NCBI GenBank assembly: GCA_019639135.1
Contig: JAHBSL010000021.1
Span: 19,077-83,076 of the forward strand
Length of the DNA stretch: 64,000 bases
Reading direction: 5' to 3'
Source: Acidobacteriota bacterium
GTDB lineage: Bacteria > Acidobacteriota > Blastocatellia > Pyrinomonadales > Pyrinomonadaceae
Shown here piece by piece: positions 34,669 to 43,629 of this stretch; positions within the stretch are counted from its first letter, which is position 1; each line of letters begins with the position of its first letter. The position numbers and the translations under genes are program-made. Under the pieces are notes generated by a model. That model had not been told where the DNA came from. It made no database searches and saw only the letters and a program-made list of their open reading frames with translations.

Positions 34669-36243
34669 TTAAATTATCGTTTTCCGCTCACGCGAACCCG
34701 GGATCTTCATTTGATCCCGATACTTTGCGACCGTACGACGCGAGAGCTTCACACCCTCTTTACTCAGGATCTTTACGATCTGGTCGTCGGTCAGCGGCTT
34801 CTTGGTGTCTTCCTCTTCTATAAGCTTCTTGATTCGGAGCTTGAGAATGCGGGTCGAAACCTCCTCGCCGTCCTCATTCATCATCCCCTCGCTGAAGAAA
34901 CGACGAAGCTCGATAACACCTTGCGGCGTATGGGCATACTTCCGGTTGACCACACGCGAAATGGTCGAAAGATGCATGCCGATATCTTCGGCGATATCCT
35001 TTAGCATCATCGGCTTGATGTATTCAACGCCCTTATCAAGGAACTCACGCTGCCGTTCAACGATGCACTCGACTACACGGTAGATCGTTTGCCGGCGGTG
35101 CTCTATGTTACGAAGAAGATCGACCGCCGAGCGGACCTTCTCACGGATAAAATCCTTTGTCTCTTTGTTCGTGTCGTTCTTATCGAGAAGTTTATGATAG
35201 GTCGGGCTGATGCGTAGTCGAGGGGCTCCGTCGTCGGTGAAATAAATGACGTAATCATCATCGACCTTTTCGATGTAAACCTCCGGAGCAACGAATACTG
35301 CCTCGTCCGCCGAAAAACGACGGCCCGGGAAGGGATCGAGGTCGCGGATTATCTGGATCTCCGCGTCTAGCACTTCAAGTGATTCGCCGGTTGCCTTTGC
35401 AAGATGCTGGAGGCGATGCGGCTGAAGGTCCTCAAGGTGTTCCTTTACGAGTGTTGAGGCAAGCGAATTGCCCTCGCCCATTGCGTCAAGCTGAACCAAA
35501 AGGCATTCTCTTACGTCCATTGCCGAGCAACCGACCGGATCAAGCCTCATTATCATTTGGCGGATCTCTTCGACTCGTTCGGCCGGGACGCCGGTCATCA
35601 CCGAGATGTCCTCGATGGACGCGGAAAGGCGTCCATCCGGGTCCAGGTTCCCAATTATGGCCCTAGCCACCTCGGCCGAACGATCAGAGATCTCCTGCAT
35701 CGAGAGCTGCCATTCAAGGTGTTCGGTCAAGGAAGGCTTATGCGATAGGAATTGCTCAAAACTCGGGACGTCGTCCTTGTATTCGATCTCCTGTGTCTTG
35801 TATCCGGGGTCGAGATAGTCCTGAAATTCGCGGCCAAAATCTACCTCTTCAAAAGCATCCTGTGTATTGCCGTCGCCCTCATCAAAGCTTTCGGCTTCAC
35901 CTTCAAATTCGACGGCCTCATTGCTTTTCGACTGCGACGTACTTTCGAAATCACCAGCTGCTGCGGACTGCCCATCAATACCATCCGAGCCGCTGTCGGC
36001 CGGCTTTCCATTGTTCAAAAAGTCATCGAACCCATCCGCATTTTGGTCAAGAATTTCCTGCGAAAGTTCCTGAATCTCCTCTCCGGGGGTGATCTCTTCG
36101 AGCACGGGATTGGACACCATTTCGGTCTCGATCAGCTCGTTAAGCTCCATTGCGGTCATCTGGAGCATCTCGATCCGCTGTCGAAGCTGCGGCGTCAGCA
36201 CCATCTTTTGCTGTAGTGAAGTTGTAAGGCGAAGAGATGACAT
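34669..36243 (-). CDS. rpoN: RNA polymerase sigma-54 factor
   Basis: Directs RNA polymerase to -24/-12 promoters that need an enhancer-binding ATPase. 524 residues. Region I is the Gln/Leu-rich start LTTSLQQKMVLTPQLRQRIE; an acidic region II follows (about 60-140); the core-binding domain, the HTH region and the RpoN box RRTVAKYRDQMKIPGSRERK are present at the end. ATG at 36243 (MSSLRLTTS) is used; the frame is open to 36270. No enhancer-binding protein is in the window. The RpoN box is R-R-T-V-A-K-Y-R, one change from the common ARRTVTKYRE. Confidence 0.95.
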   Translation of the reverse strand: MSSLRLTTSLQQKMVLTPQLRQRIEMLQMTAMELNELIETEMVSNPVLEEITPGEEIQELSQEILDQNADGFDDFLNNGKPADSGSDGIDGQSAAAGDFESTSQSKSNEAVEFEGEAESFDEGDGNTQDAFEEVDFGREFQDYLDPGYKTQEIEYKDDVPSFEQFLSHKPSLTEHLEWQLSMQEISDRSAEVARAIIGNLDPDGRLSASIEDISVMTGVPAERVEEIRQMIMRLDPVGCSAMDVRECLLVQLDAMGEGNSLASTLVKEHLEDLQPHRLQHLAKATGESLEVLDAEIQIIRDLDPFPGRRFSADEAVFVAPEVYIEKVDDDYVIYFTDDGAPRLRISPTYHKLLDKNDTNKETKDFIREKVRSAVDLLRNIEHRRQTIYRVVECIVERQREFLDKGVEYIKPMMLKDIAEDIGMHLSTISRVVNRKYAHTPQGVIELRRFFSEGMMNEDGEEVSTRILKLRIKKLIEEEDTKKPLTDDQIVKILSKEGVKLSRRTVAKYRDQMKIPGSRERKTII

Positions 36244-36340
36244 TAACAGTTGGTCGCAGCCGCTCCACATTTGTGGTGCGGAAATTGCTTACTCAGATCG
36301 ATTATAGATTCTTTATGGAAAAAAGGCGAAAGATTAATGC

Positions 36341-37102
36341 CTATAACTTAAACTGTTCGCCGAGATAAATACGACGAACTTCGGGATCCTCGACCAGATC
36401 CGACGGTCGGCCGGATCGAAGTATTTTGCCCTCCGACATGATGTATGCACGATCGGTTATCCCTAGCGTCTCGCGGACATTATGGTCGGTGATGAGAATA
36501 CCGATTCCCTGCTGTCTCAGATATAAGATCAGGTCGCGTATGTCTTCAACGGCAATAGGATCTATGCCGGCAAACGGCTCATCGAGGAGAATGAAATGCG
36601 GATCGGATGCAAGGCACCTGGCGATCTCAACGCGTCGTCGCTCGCCCCCGGAGAGCGAATCGCCGCGGGTTTTGCGGACGTGCTCAACGCCGAATTCTTC
36701 AAGAAGCTCTTCGAGCCGGGCGAACCGTTCGGAACGTGACATCCCTCGAGTCTCAAGTACCGCAAGGATGTTCTGTTCGGCGGTCATTTTGCGGAAAATG
36801 GAAGGCTCTTGCGGAAGATAGCCAAGTCCAAGCCTCGCACGAAGATACATCGGGAGGCGGGTTACGTCGTCGCCGTTCAAGAAGATGTTCCCGCCCTCGG
36901 ATCGCTCAAGCCCGGCGAGCAGGTAGAATGTCGTTGTCTTGCCGGCACCGTTCGCACCGAGCAATCCGACGACCTCACCATCGTGCATCTCAAGATCAAC
37001 GCCGTCGACGACCGTTCGCCGGCCGTAGGACTTGCGTAGTCCTGCCGCCGCGAGCGTCCCCGCCGGTTTTCCATTTTGTGATGAGGTATCCGAATCCACC
37101 AA
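36341..37102 (-). CDS. lptB: LPS export ABC transporter ATP-binding protein
   Basis: Cytoplasmic ATPase of the Lpt bridge that extracts LPS from the inner membrane. 253 residues. Walker A GANGAGKT (49-56), Q-loop [11 protein letters not shown], signature LSGGE (150-154), Walker B ILLDEP (171-176), and the switch HNVRETL region. The order before rpoN is as in proteobacteria. The start is TTG at 37102 or GTG at 37099; no clear ribosome site, and the gap to the preceding gene is 7 bp, suggesting translational coupling. The LptF/LptG permeases are not in the window. Confidence 0.93.
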   Translation of the reverse strand: MVDSDTSSQNGKPAGTLAAAGLRKSYGRRTVVDGVDLEMHDGEVVGLLGANGAGKTTTFYLLAGLERSEGGNIFLNGDDVTRLPMYLRARLGLGYLPQEPSIFRKMTAEQNILAVLETRGMSRSERFARLEELLEEFGVEHVRKTRGDSLSGGERRRVEIARCLASDPHFILLDEPFAGIDPIAVEDIRDLILYLRQQGIGILITDHNVRETLGITDRAYIMSEGKILRSGRPSDLVEDPEVRRIYLGEQFKL

Positions 37103-37109
37103 TCAGAGG

Positions 37110-39707
37110 TTAGTCTGGGTTTTGAACTTTGTAAACCGAGCGGTTGCGGCCTGTGCGGTTCGTGTCGCTCCGGCCCTCAGCGATAGCCCTATTATCGCGA
37201 AGAAAAACGGTTATCTCTGCCGACTGCGTCGTTCCGCTTCGCGGGTCCTGAACACGGGCTGGTTCGCCACGCAAGACGACTCTTTCATCAGCGGCAAAAT
37301 ACAATGCCGTCCGCCCGCTGGCGGTTCTCCCCGGCTGCGAGATGATCACATCTTGCTCGAACTCGGCACGCTCGATCTCGTTCTCCTTACTTAGAAAGAT
37401 CCTCGCAACCTCCGAATTTATCTGTTCCGGTCCTTGTTTAATACGGACGCTCCCGGTATATGTGATCTGCGAAGCGTTTCGCTCGTAGTCCATTCTGCTG
37501 GCGTTCGCAAAAACCGGAACGGTGCCGCCAGTGCCGCGGGTCTTAACGCCGTAAAGCTGGCTTTCTACATCCGTTTCCGCGCGAAAACGCCCTTCATTCT
37601 GAAAGATCGTTATCTGGCCACCCTTTACGAAATTATCCTTCTGCCACGCCCTGGCGTTCCCGGCGAAAACCGCGACCTGGGTCCGATGGTCGATCTCCGC
37701 CGTATTCGACGTTATGTACACAGGATCATTGACCGAACCGAACGGAGTGGAACTCCCCGTCGCTCCCTGGCTGTAATAGGTCGTGCTGACGCCGCCGGTA
37801 AGCCGCGAACGCTGATTTCGTACGTCCCAGTCGATCTCACGAGCACGGCCGCGGGCACGCGAATCCCAGGCGGTCGGAGTGCCGCCTCTCAGCTGAACTA
37901 CCTCTGTTGCCGCATTGAATACGAACCGCGATGCTGAGGCGTTGCGGTCGAGTTCCGTAAACCTCGCGTTGCCTTCGGCCGTTAGCGTATCCACGTCGCG
38001 TGAATCCTCGCGAAAAGCAGCCGTCGCCGTTTCCGATATCATCACCTGTTCGCCGCGGCCTTCGCGGGCAACGGTCGGAAGCCTTCGGGTCCGAACACCC
38101 CGGCCGGCGACGCACTTACGAGCAAAATTACGGCCCGGATAAAAGTCGCAGTCGAATCTCGGTGCCGCAACCATTGTACGGTAAATATCCGGTCCGGTTC
38201 CCCCCGGTTCAATGTCGAGCTCGGAATTTCCGATGGCTTCGGCTTTCGCAAGCGTCTTACCATCGGTCCCGAACGATGAAATGATCTTATCCGCTCGAAG
38301 CGTGCGTTTTGTCGAGGCCGCATCGCCCGTTTGCGGGTCAAGCACAAGCATTGTGCGGCCGTCCGTGGTCATGGTTTTCGCCGACCCCTTTTCCATTATC
38401 AAGACGATCGCTTGTGCAGCGGTGAGGTTCGCACGCGAATATCCCGCCGCATTTGCGGGTACGACAACGGCGTTCGCCCGTTCTTTCAGCTCTGCTCTTG
38501 TAAGGTCACCCGCAGCGTCAAACGCGGCCTCGATCCGGGACGCGGCCAACTCGACACTTCTATCCGCAGAAGTCTGAGTGACCTTAGCGTCGCCAAGTAC
38601 CGATGCCGCACGAAGTTTGCCTCCGACGGCAAGCCGGGCATTTATCTCACCGCCGCTGATACGCTCCCGAGGCGTTTCGATCGTACCGCCGCCAAGCAAC
38701 CGGGCTGATGCAGAACGCTCGTTGTAGAGCGCGGCTGCCGCGGTCATCTTCACGGGGCCGCTCTCGCTCGGGGCAGTGATCACGACGTTCCCTTGAAGGT
38801 CAAACGTCCCGGCCGTCTTGTCATACTTTCCGTAATTCGCAGCGATGGTCCGCTTGCCAATGCCGTTCTCCCGCCTCTCGATGTTAACTCCTTCAAAAAG
38901 CTCAGCCTGAGCAACGTCAGCCGATGTCTCGCTAACCTTCAAAAGTGTAATGACCGCCCTCCCGGCATTTAGCATATCCGCAGATGTCTCGACCGATACG
39001 TCACCGCGAAGTTCAACGAGATTCTTTCCGTGATCATATGACGCAAATGACGAACTCATCGACCACGGCCCGGTCGCAACGGCAACGCCCTCGGCACCTT
39101 CATTGCCAACAATGCTTACCGATCCGCGAAGTTCGACACGCTTCTCGTTCACAAAAACCGTGGCGGAGTCGGAACTGCCCGTTATGTTCTCCCGGCTAAA
39201 ACGGATCGGCCGGTCGGCCTCTGCGACTCCGGTAGCGTGGTCGTAAACGATGATCTCTGTGACGAGCTTCAGCCCTTCGGCTGAATCAACCTCCACATTG
39301 CCGTCGAAAAACGCCTTAAACGCGTTGTTCTCACCCGGAAGATATATCGCCTTCGCCGCCCTGATCTGATTCGGCCGCTGCTGTTCGTCGAAAACCTCGA
39401 GAAAGACGTTCTCAAGTTCCTGGTGGTTATCCGAAAAGGTGGTTGCCTTGTCTGCTCGGATCGCATACTTCGCGATTCCGTTCTCGACCTCTCGTCGCTC
39501 ATAGCCGTCAACAACCGCGACAACATCTTTTGAAAGCGATGCCGGAAGCCCCCGAGCGCGAAACTCCGCGTTGGCATCGTTACGGGATAGGTAAACGATC
39601 ACGCCGATAGTAGTTGCGACCAGCAGAACCGCAGCAACGACGCGCATAACGAGCGGCAAATACGCCCGCTGCTGCAGTTTCTTCACATTTCGCTCGTTTG
39701 CGGCCAT
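37110..39707 (-). CDS. Very large LptC/LptA-like (OstA-fold) protein
   Basis: An 865-residue single-pass protein of the LPS transport bridge. One N-terminal helix (about 18-38, YLPLVMRVVAAVLLVATTIGV) is followed by a LptC-like section (GYERREVENGIAKYAIRADK, then NVEVDSAEGLKLVTE) and by several OstA-type beta-jellyroll repeats (for example ELRGSVSIVGNEG, LQGNVVITAPSESGPVK, ITYTGSVRIKQGPEQI and ENEIERAEFEQDVIIS). LptC and LptA are each about 180-190 residues, so this chain is several times longer than the sum. It sits directly before lptB. It may combine both functions in one tether; the internal repeats need a structural check. Confidence 0.78.
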   Translation of the reverse strand: MAANERNVKKLQQRAYLPLVMRVVAAVLLVATTIGVIVYLSRNDANAEFRARGLPASLSKDVVAVVDGYERREVENGIAKYAIRADKATTFSDNHQELENVFLEVFDEQQRPNQIRAAKAIYLPGENNAFKAFFDGNVEVDSAEGLKLVTEIIVYDHATGVAEADRPIRFSRENITGSSDSATVFVNEKRVELRGSVSIVGNEGAEGVAVATGPWSMSSSFASYDHGKNLVELRGDVSVETSADMLNAGRAVITLLKVSETSADVAQAELFEGVNIERRENGIGKRTIAANYGKYDKTAGTFDLQGNVVITAPSESGPVKMTAAAALYNERSASARLLGGGTIETPRERISGGEINARLAVGGKLRAASVLGDAKVTQTSADRSVELAASRIEAAFDAAGDLTRAELKERANAVVVPANAAGYSRANLTAAQAIVLIMEKGSAKTMTTDGRTMLVLDPQTGDAASTKRTLRADKIISSFGTDGKTLAKAEAIGNSELDIEPGGTGPDIYRTMVAAPRFDCDFYPGRNFARKCVAGRGVRTRRLPTVAREGRGEQVMISETATAAFREDSRDVDTLTAEGNARFTELDRNASASRFVFNAATEVVQLRGGTPTAWDSRARGRAREIDWDVRNQRSRLTGGVSTTYYSQGATGSSTPFGSVNDPVYITSNTAEIDHRTQVAVFAGNARAWQKDNFVKGGQITIFQNEGRFRAETDVESQLYGVKTRGTGGTVPVFANASRMDYERNASQITYTGSVRIKQGPEQINSEVARIFLSKENEIERAEFEQDVIISQPGRTASGRTALYFAADERVVLRGEPARVQDPRSGTTQSAEITVFLRDNRAIAEGRSDTNRTGRNRSVYKVQNPD

Positions 39708-39710
39708 CGG

Positions 39711-41411
39711 CTAATTATCGTCTCGTATGTCTTCTATCACAAGCTGAAGCCGTTCAGTTCCCTGCCAGGAATTTACGTCCAGCGTGCAAGCAACTTCGAT
39801 GTTGCGCCCGACCGCAAGAGTTTGCTCTTTTCCTTTCTCCACACCGTCCCACCACACCGCTTCAAAACGCCGACCGTCTCGGTCGCCGAGATAGAGCTTC
39901 AAGTGGCGATCCTTCATCACCTTAGGTTCAAAACGAAGCGAAAGCCCTTTAGTCGCGAAAACCGGCTTCGGGTTTCCGGCACCGAAAGGCTCCATTCTCG
40001 AAAGCTCACGGACAAGGCTGATCGAAAGCGACTCTGGAGAGACACGTGCATCGATGTGAAGTACCGGCGTTCGGCTTTCTTCTGTCAGCACCGATTCTGC
40101 ATATTCGCAAAGTGCACGCCGGAGTGAGTCAATATTCGCTGTCGGGAGTTTCATCCCCGCCGCGGCCGCGTGACCGCCGAATTGGTTAAAGAGTTCAGAG
40201 CAGCTTTCGAGAGCTTTCAAGATGTGAAAATTTCCGATACTTCTTGCGCTGCCGTGTGCGGTGCCGTTCTCGGTTGAAAGAACTATCGCAGGCCGATACA
40301 GCCTTTCAGCTATACGCGAAGCCGCAAGCCCGATGACCCCTCGATGCCAGCCCTCACCCGCGACAACGACGATTGTTTCAGTTCCCTGCTCGGCCGCCTG
40401 CAAAAGTGCAAGTTCCGTGATCTTCTGCTGCTCGGTCTGCCGTTCTCGATTGCGCGAGTCCAGCATCCCAGCGAGTTTCCTGGCTGCGCCGAAATCATCA
40501 GCTTCAAAAAGCTCGACAACGTATCGCCCAAGGTCCATCCGCCCGGCAGCGTTTATCCGCGGACCTAATCGAAAGCCGATATGCATGCTCGTCATTTCGG
40601 ACGTGCAGCCGGCGGCTTCCATCAAAGCCTTAAGCCCGTAGTTCCGGGTGTTCGGCAGATCTCGCAGCCCAAGGGCAACGATTGCCCTGTTCTCGCCGGT
40701 GAGCTGCATAATGTCAGCAACAGTGCCGATCGCGGCGATCTTCAGAAAGGACGGGACAAGAGCTTCTTTACCGGCCGACCGTAATAATGCGTGGGCCAGC
40801 TTGAAAGCCACGCCGACGCCCGCAAGATGTTTATCCGGATACTCGCAGCCCGGCTGGTTTGGGTTAACCACCGCGACCGCTGGCGGATTGCCGCGTTCCT
40901 CATCGGACAGGTGGTGATCGGTAACGATCACGTCGAGGCCGTTCTCTGAGGCCCATTCAAGAGATTCAAAGCTCCGAATGCCGCAATCTACAGTAATGAC
41001 AAGCGAGCAGCCTCGCTCCTTCGCTGCTTCGAGCGCTTCGATGTTAAGCCCGTAACCTTCGGTAAAACGGTTCGGTATGTGATATTCGGTTTCGGCTCCT
41101 AGAATTTGTAAAGCGCTTCGCAGAAGAACCGTCCCGGTCGTTCCGTCCACATCGTAATCACCCCAGATCAGGATCGTTTCGTTCGATCGGATGGCAGCCT
41201 CGATCCGCTCGACCGCTTCGCCAAGGCCCTTCAATAGATGCGGCTCATGTAGATGATCGAGCGAGGGATCAAGGAAAGCCCGGGCGGCGGCCGGCTCGGC
41301 ATGTCCGCGGGCGATCATCAAAGCAGCCACAAGGCGATGAACACCGAGTTCGGCCGCAAGTTTCTCAGCGGCAGAGTGATCATGTTTGGCTATATTCCAA
41401 CGCTTCCTCAT
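39711..41411 (-). CDS. recJ: Single-stranded-DNA-specific exonuclease RecJ
   Basis: 5'-3' exonuclease for recombination and mismatch repair. 566 residues. DHH-family motifs: IWGDYDVDGTTGT (motif I), VDCGIRSFE, VTDHHLSDEE (motif III with the DHH triad), GVGVAFKLAHALL, and the DHHA1 substrate block FNQFGGHAAAAGMKLP. The C-terminal OB-fold region follows. ATG at 41411 is chosen over a TTG at 41426 that overlaps uppP. The upstream end nearly touches uppP and the downstream end is 3 bp before the Lpt gene. Confidence 0.94.
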   Translation of the reverse strand: MRKRWNIAKHDHSAAEKLAAELGVHRLVAALMIARGHAEPAAARAFLDPSLDHLHEPHLLKGLGEAVERIEAAIRSNETILIWGDYDVDGTTGTVLLRSALQILGAETEYHIPNRFTEGYGLNIEALEAAKERGCSLVITVDCGIRSFESLEWASENGLDVIVTDHHLSDEERGNPPAVAVVNPNQPGCEYPDKHLAGVGVAFKLAHALLRSAGKEALVPSFLKIAAIGTVADIMQLTGENRAIVALGLRDLPNTRNYGLKALMEAAGCTSEMTSMHIGFRLGPRINAAGRMDLGRYVVELFEADDFGAARKLAGMLDSRNRERQTEQQKITELALLQAAEQGTETIVVVAGEGWHRGVIGLAASRIAERLYRPAIVLSTENGTAHGSARSIGNFHILKALESCSELFNQFGGHAAAAGMKLPTANIDSLRRALCEYAESVLTEESRTPVLHIDARVSPESLSISLVRELSRMEPFGAGNPKPVFATKGLSLRFEPKVMKDRHLKLYLGDRDGRRFEAVWWDGVEKGKEQTLAVGRNIEVACTLDVNSWQGTERLQLVIEDIRDDN

Positions 41412-41422
41412 CTGCCGGCCGT

Positions 41423-42319
41423 TCAAATGTTAACTACAGGACTGAGCACACCCTGCCAAAGCAAGATGAGCAAGACAATGCCTAGAATCACGCGATAGAC
41501 GATAAATATCAGCGTCGAATTCTTTCGCAAAAAGGCGAGCAAAAACCAGATCGAAAGATAACCGACAACACCAGAAACAATGGTCGAAACGATCAACGGC
41601 CCCCATGCATCTTCCGGCAATATGCTCCATGCCTCGCGGAGCTGCAGAAGCCCCGCTGCCGTGATCGCCGGTATCGAAAGCAGGAAAGAAAAGCGTGCGG
41701 CAGTCTCGCGGTTAAGCCCGATAAAAAGTCCGCCCATTATGGTCGAACCGGACCGGCTTGCTCCGGGCATCAGCGAAAGAACCTGCGATAACCCAACCAC
41801 GATCGCATCAAACACGCCCATCGTCCGCATCTCTTTCCGCTGGCTGCCTACGACCTCCGCAAGAGCAAGAAGCAGCCCGATGACGATCAGCATCGTTGCA
41901 ATGATCCAAAGATTTTTGGTATTCGGTCCTTCAATGAAATCCTTGAGGAGCAGACCGACCACGCCTATCGGGATCGAACCGATAATGATAAGCCAGCCGA
42001 GCCACGCCTCGCTTGATAGCCATATCGGCCGAACGCCTTTTGTGCCGGAATGGCGAACTGGATTTTTTCGCGTTAACACACCCCAATGGTCGCGGATGAA
42101 CGCGTTCGTGATACTCAAGATGTCAGACGCGAAATAAACCAGAACTGCCGCGATAGTGCCAAGTTGGATCACCGCCATCGTCGCCGTGATCTGCTGCGGG
42201 TCGCCGCCGTAAACGTTCGTCCACCGGCTTGCAAAAACAAGGTGCGCGGTCGAACTGATCGGTATGAATTCGGTAAGCCCCTGAACAATGCCAAGGATTA
42301 TAGCTTGAATATAGTTCAT
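41423..42319 (-). CDS. uppP: Undecaprenyl-diphosphatase
   Basis: Recycles the C55 lipid carrier for peptidoglycan and other wall polymers; also called BacA. 298 residues, about seven to eight helices. The catalytic Glu-rich start IVQGLTEFIPISSTAHL and the PGASRSGSTIMGG motif are present. The insertion between helices (VLTRKNPVRHSGTKGVRPIW) is longer than in E. coli. The next gene (recJ) starts 11 bp downstream. Confidence 0.94.
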   Translation of the reverse strand: MNYIQAIILGIVQGLTEFIPISSTAHLVFASRWTNVYGGDPQQITATMAVIQLGTIAAVLVYFASDILSITNAFIRDHWGVLTRKNPVRHSGTKGVRPIWLSSEAWLGWLIIIGSIPIGVVGLLLKDFIEGPNTKNLWIIATMLIVIGLLLALAEVVGSQRKEMRTMGVFDAIVVGLSQVLSLMPGASRSGSTIMGGLFIGLNRETAARFSFLLSIPAITAAGLLQLREAWSILPEDAWGPLIVSTIVSGVVGYLSIWFLLAFLRKNSTLIFIVYRVILGIVLLILLWQGVLSPVVNI

Positions 42320-42386
42320 AAACCGGAAAAGGGGGTATCTATGTGGGCAAGCTCTTGGGGATTATATCGTCTGTGGTTTCGGTTTG

Positions 42387-43157
42387 CTATTCGCGGTAGC
42401 GTGCCCTCCCGGCGATGCGGTCATAAAGCCATCCAGGCATGAACTTTCCGGCGCGGACGATGGTCGCAAGCTGCCATGGAAACGCGGCAAATCGCTTCTT
42501 CTTTTCGATCGCCTTAATGAATAGCGGGATCGCATCGCCGAGCTCCATCAGGAATGGCATTTTGTTCTTGCGGCCTGAGGTGAGTGGCGTTTTAATAAAG
42601 CCCGGCTGAATGATCGTTACGTCGATGCCTTTATGTTTCAGGTCAAGCCGCAAGCTTTCAAAGAAAGCGGTCATTCCTGCCTTACTCGCAGAATACGCGG
42701 CCGACTTCGGCAGCCCACGGAAACCTGCAAGGCTGGAAATCGCGACGAGATGGCCGCTGCTCCGTTCGACCATCTGCGGAACAACCGCATGAACCGAATT
42801 TACTGCTCCGAGCAAGTTAACGTCGATCACCTTTTTGACGGAAAGCGGGCGATAAGATCGCGTCTCTTCATCATTCCCGCCGATCCCAGCATTCGCGATG
42901 AGTATATCGATCCGGCCGAATTCAGAGCGCATCTCGTCAGCAGCTTCTGCAACCGACACTTCATCCGTAACATCAAGTGCAAAGACGCGGACCGTTCCTC
43001 CTAGCTTGCGACAGCGGTCGGCAAGGTCCTCAAGCATTTCCCGGCGGCGGGCGACCAGCCCAAGAACCGCGCCACGCTTGGCCAGAGTGAGTGCGAGCCC
43101 CTCTCCGATGCCGCTTGAGGCCCCGGTGAGAAAAACAACCTGTCCGTCCCAGTTCAT
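42387..43157 (-). CDS. Short-chain dehydrogenase/reductase
   Basis: A 256-residue classical SDR. TGASSGIGEGLAL is the nucleotide loop, ANAGIGG the NAG motif, and the catalytic Ser/Tyr/Lys lie in AISSLAGF and YSASKAGMTAF. The arginines in VARRREML suggest NADPH. Near the C-terminus KKRFAAFPWQLATIVRAGKF is seen in SDRs associated with lipid or ketone reduction, but the substrate is not known. ATG at 43157. It lies between the ACT-domain gene and uppP with small gaps. Confidence 0.85.
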   Translation of the reverse strand: MNWDGQVVFLTGASSGIGEGLALTLAKRGAVLGLVARRREMLEDLADRCRKLGGTVRVFALDVTDEVSVAEAADEMRSEFGRIDILIANAGIGGNDEETRSYRPLSVKKVIDVNLLGAVNSVHAVVPQMVERSSGHLVAISSLAGFRGLPKSAAYSASKAGMTAFFESLRLDLKHKGIDVTIIQPGFIKTPLTSGRKNKMPFLMELGDAIPLFIKAIEKKKRFAAFPWQLATIVRAGKFMPGWLYDRIAGRARYRE

Positions 43158-43164
43158 CTAAAAA

Positions 43165-43629
43165 CTAACAAAGCTCCTCAACGTGAGGACCTAGAGCCTT
43201 CAACGCCCTTGCAAGATCATCTTGTTTTACAAGAATATGATCACGAGAGAACGACGAGAGAGCCACGATCGATACGCCGGCTTCTGCCAGAATCCTAGCA
43301 ACTTCGGTGAGAAATCCGACGACCGAGAAGTCCATGACGGTATCGAACGTAAGCAGACGAAACCCACGTTCGACCTTCGCGGACCGCAAAGCGTGTCGCA
43401 TCGTCCCTAGGTCAATCTCATCAAGCAATAACGTTACCTCGTGCGGATCGCGAAAGATCATGAACGGAGCAGACATCCGCGGGCTCAGCGCCGGGTCTTC
43501 GATCAACCGCTTCCATTCGGCCTCCGAGAGACCAACAAGTGCGTAGGTTTCTGCCGCAACGACAACTCTCCTCGTAAGCAACAATTCTTTTGGGTCGGAT
43601 GCACCAGTTCTCATTAAAAAAGTGTCCAC
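43165..43629 (-). CDS. ACT-domain protein (CASTOR-like ACT)
   Basis: A 154-residue protein with two ACT-like halves. The second half FDTVMDFSVVGFLTEVARIL followed by AGVSIVALSSFSRDHILVKQ matches the CASTOR-type ACT domain (ACT_7) that binds amino acids. The first half includes LVGLSEAEWKRLIE. No catalytic residues are visible. GTG at 43629 directly follows the RNase J stop; an ATG at 43614 would shorten it by five residues. Likely an amino-acid sensor; which one is not evident. Confidence 0.75.
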   Translation of the reverse strand: MDTFLMRTGASDPKELLLTRRVVVAAETYALVGLSEAEWKRLIEDPALSPRMSAPFMIFRDPHEVTLLLDEIDLGTMRHALRSAKVERGFRLLTFDTVMDFSVVGFLTEVARILAEAGVSIVALSSFSRDHILVKQDDLARALKALGPHVEELC

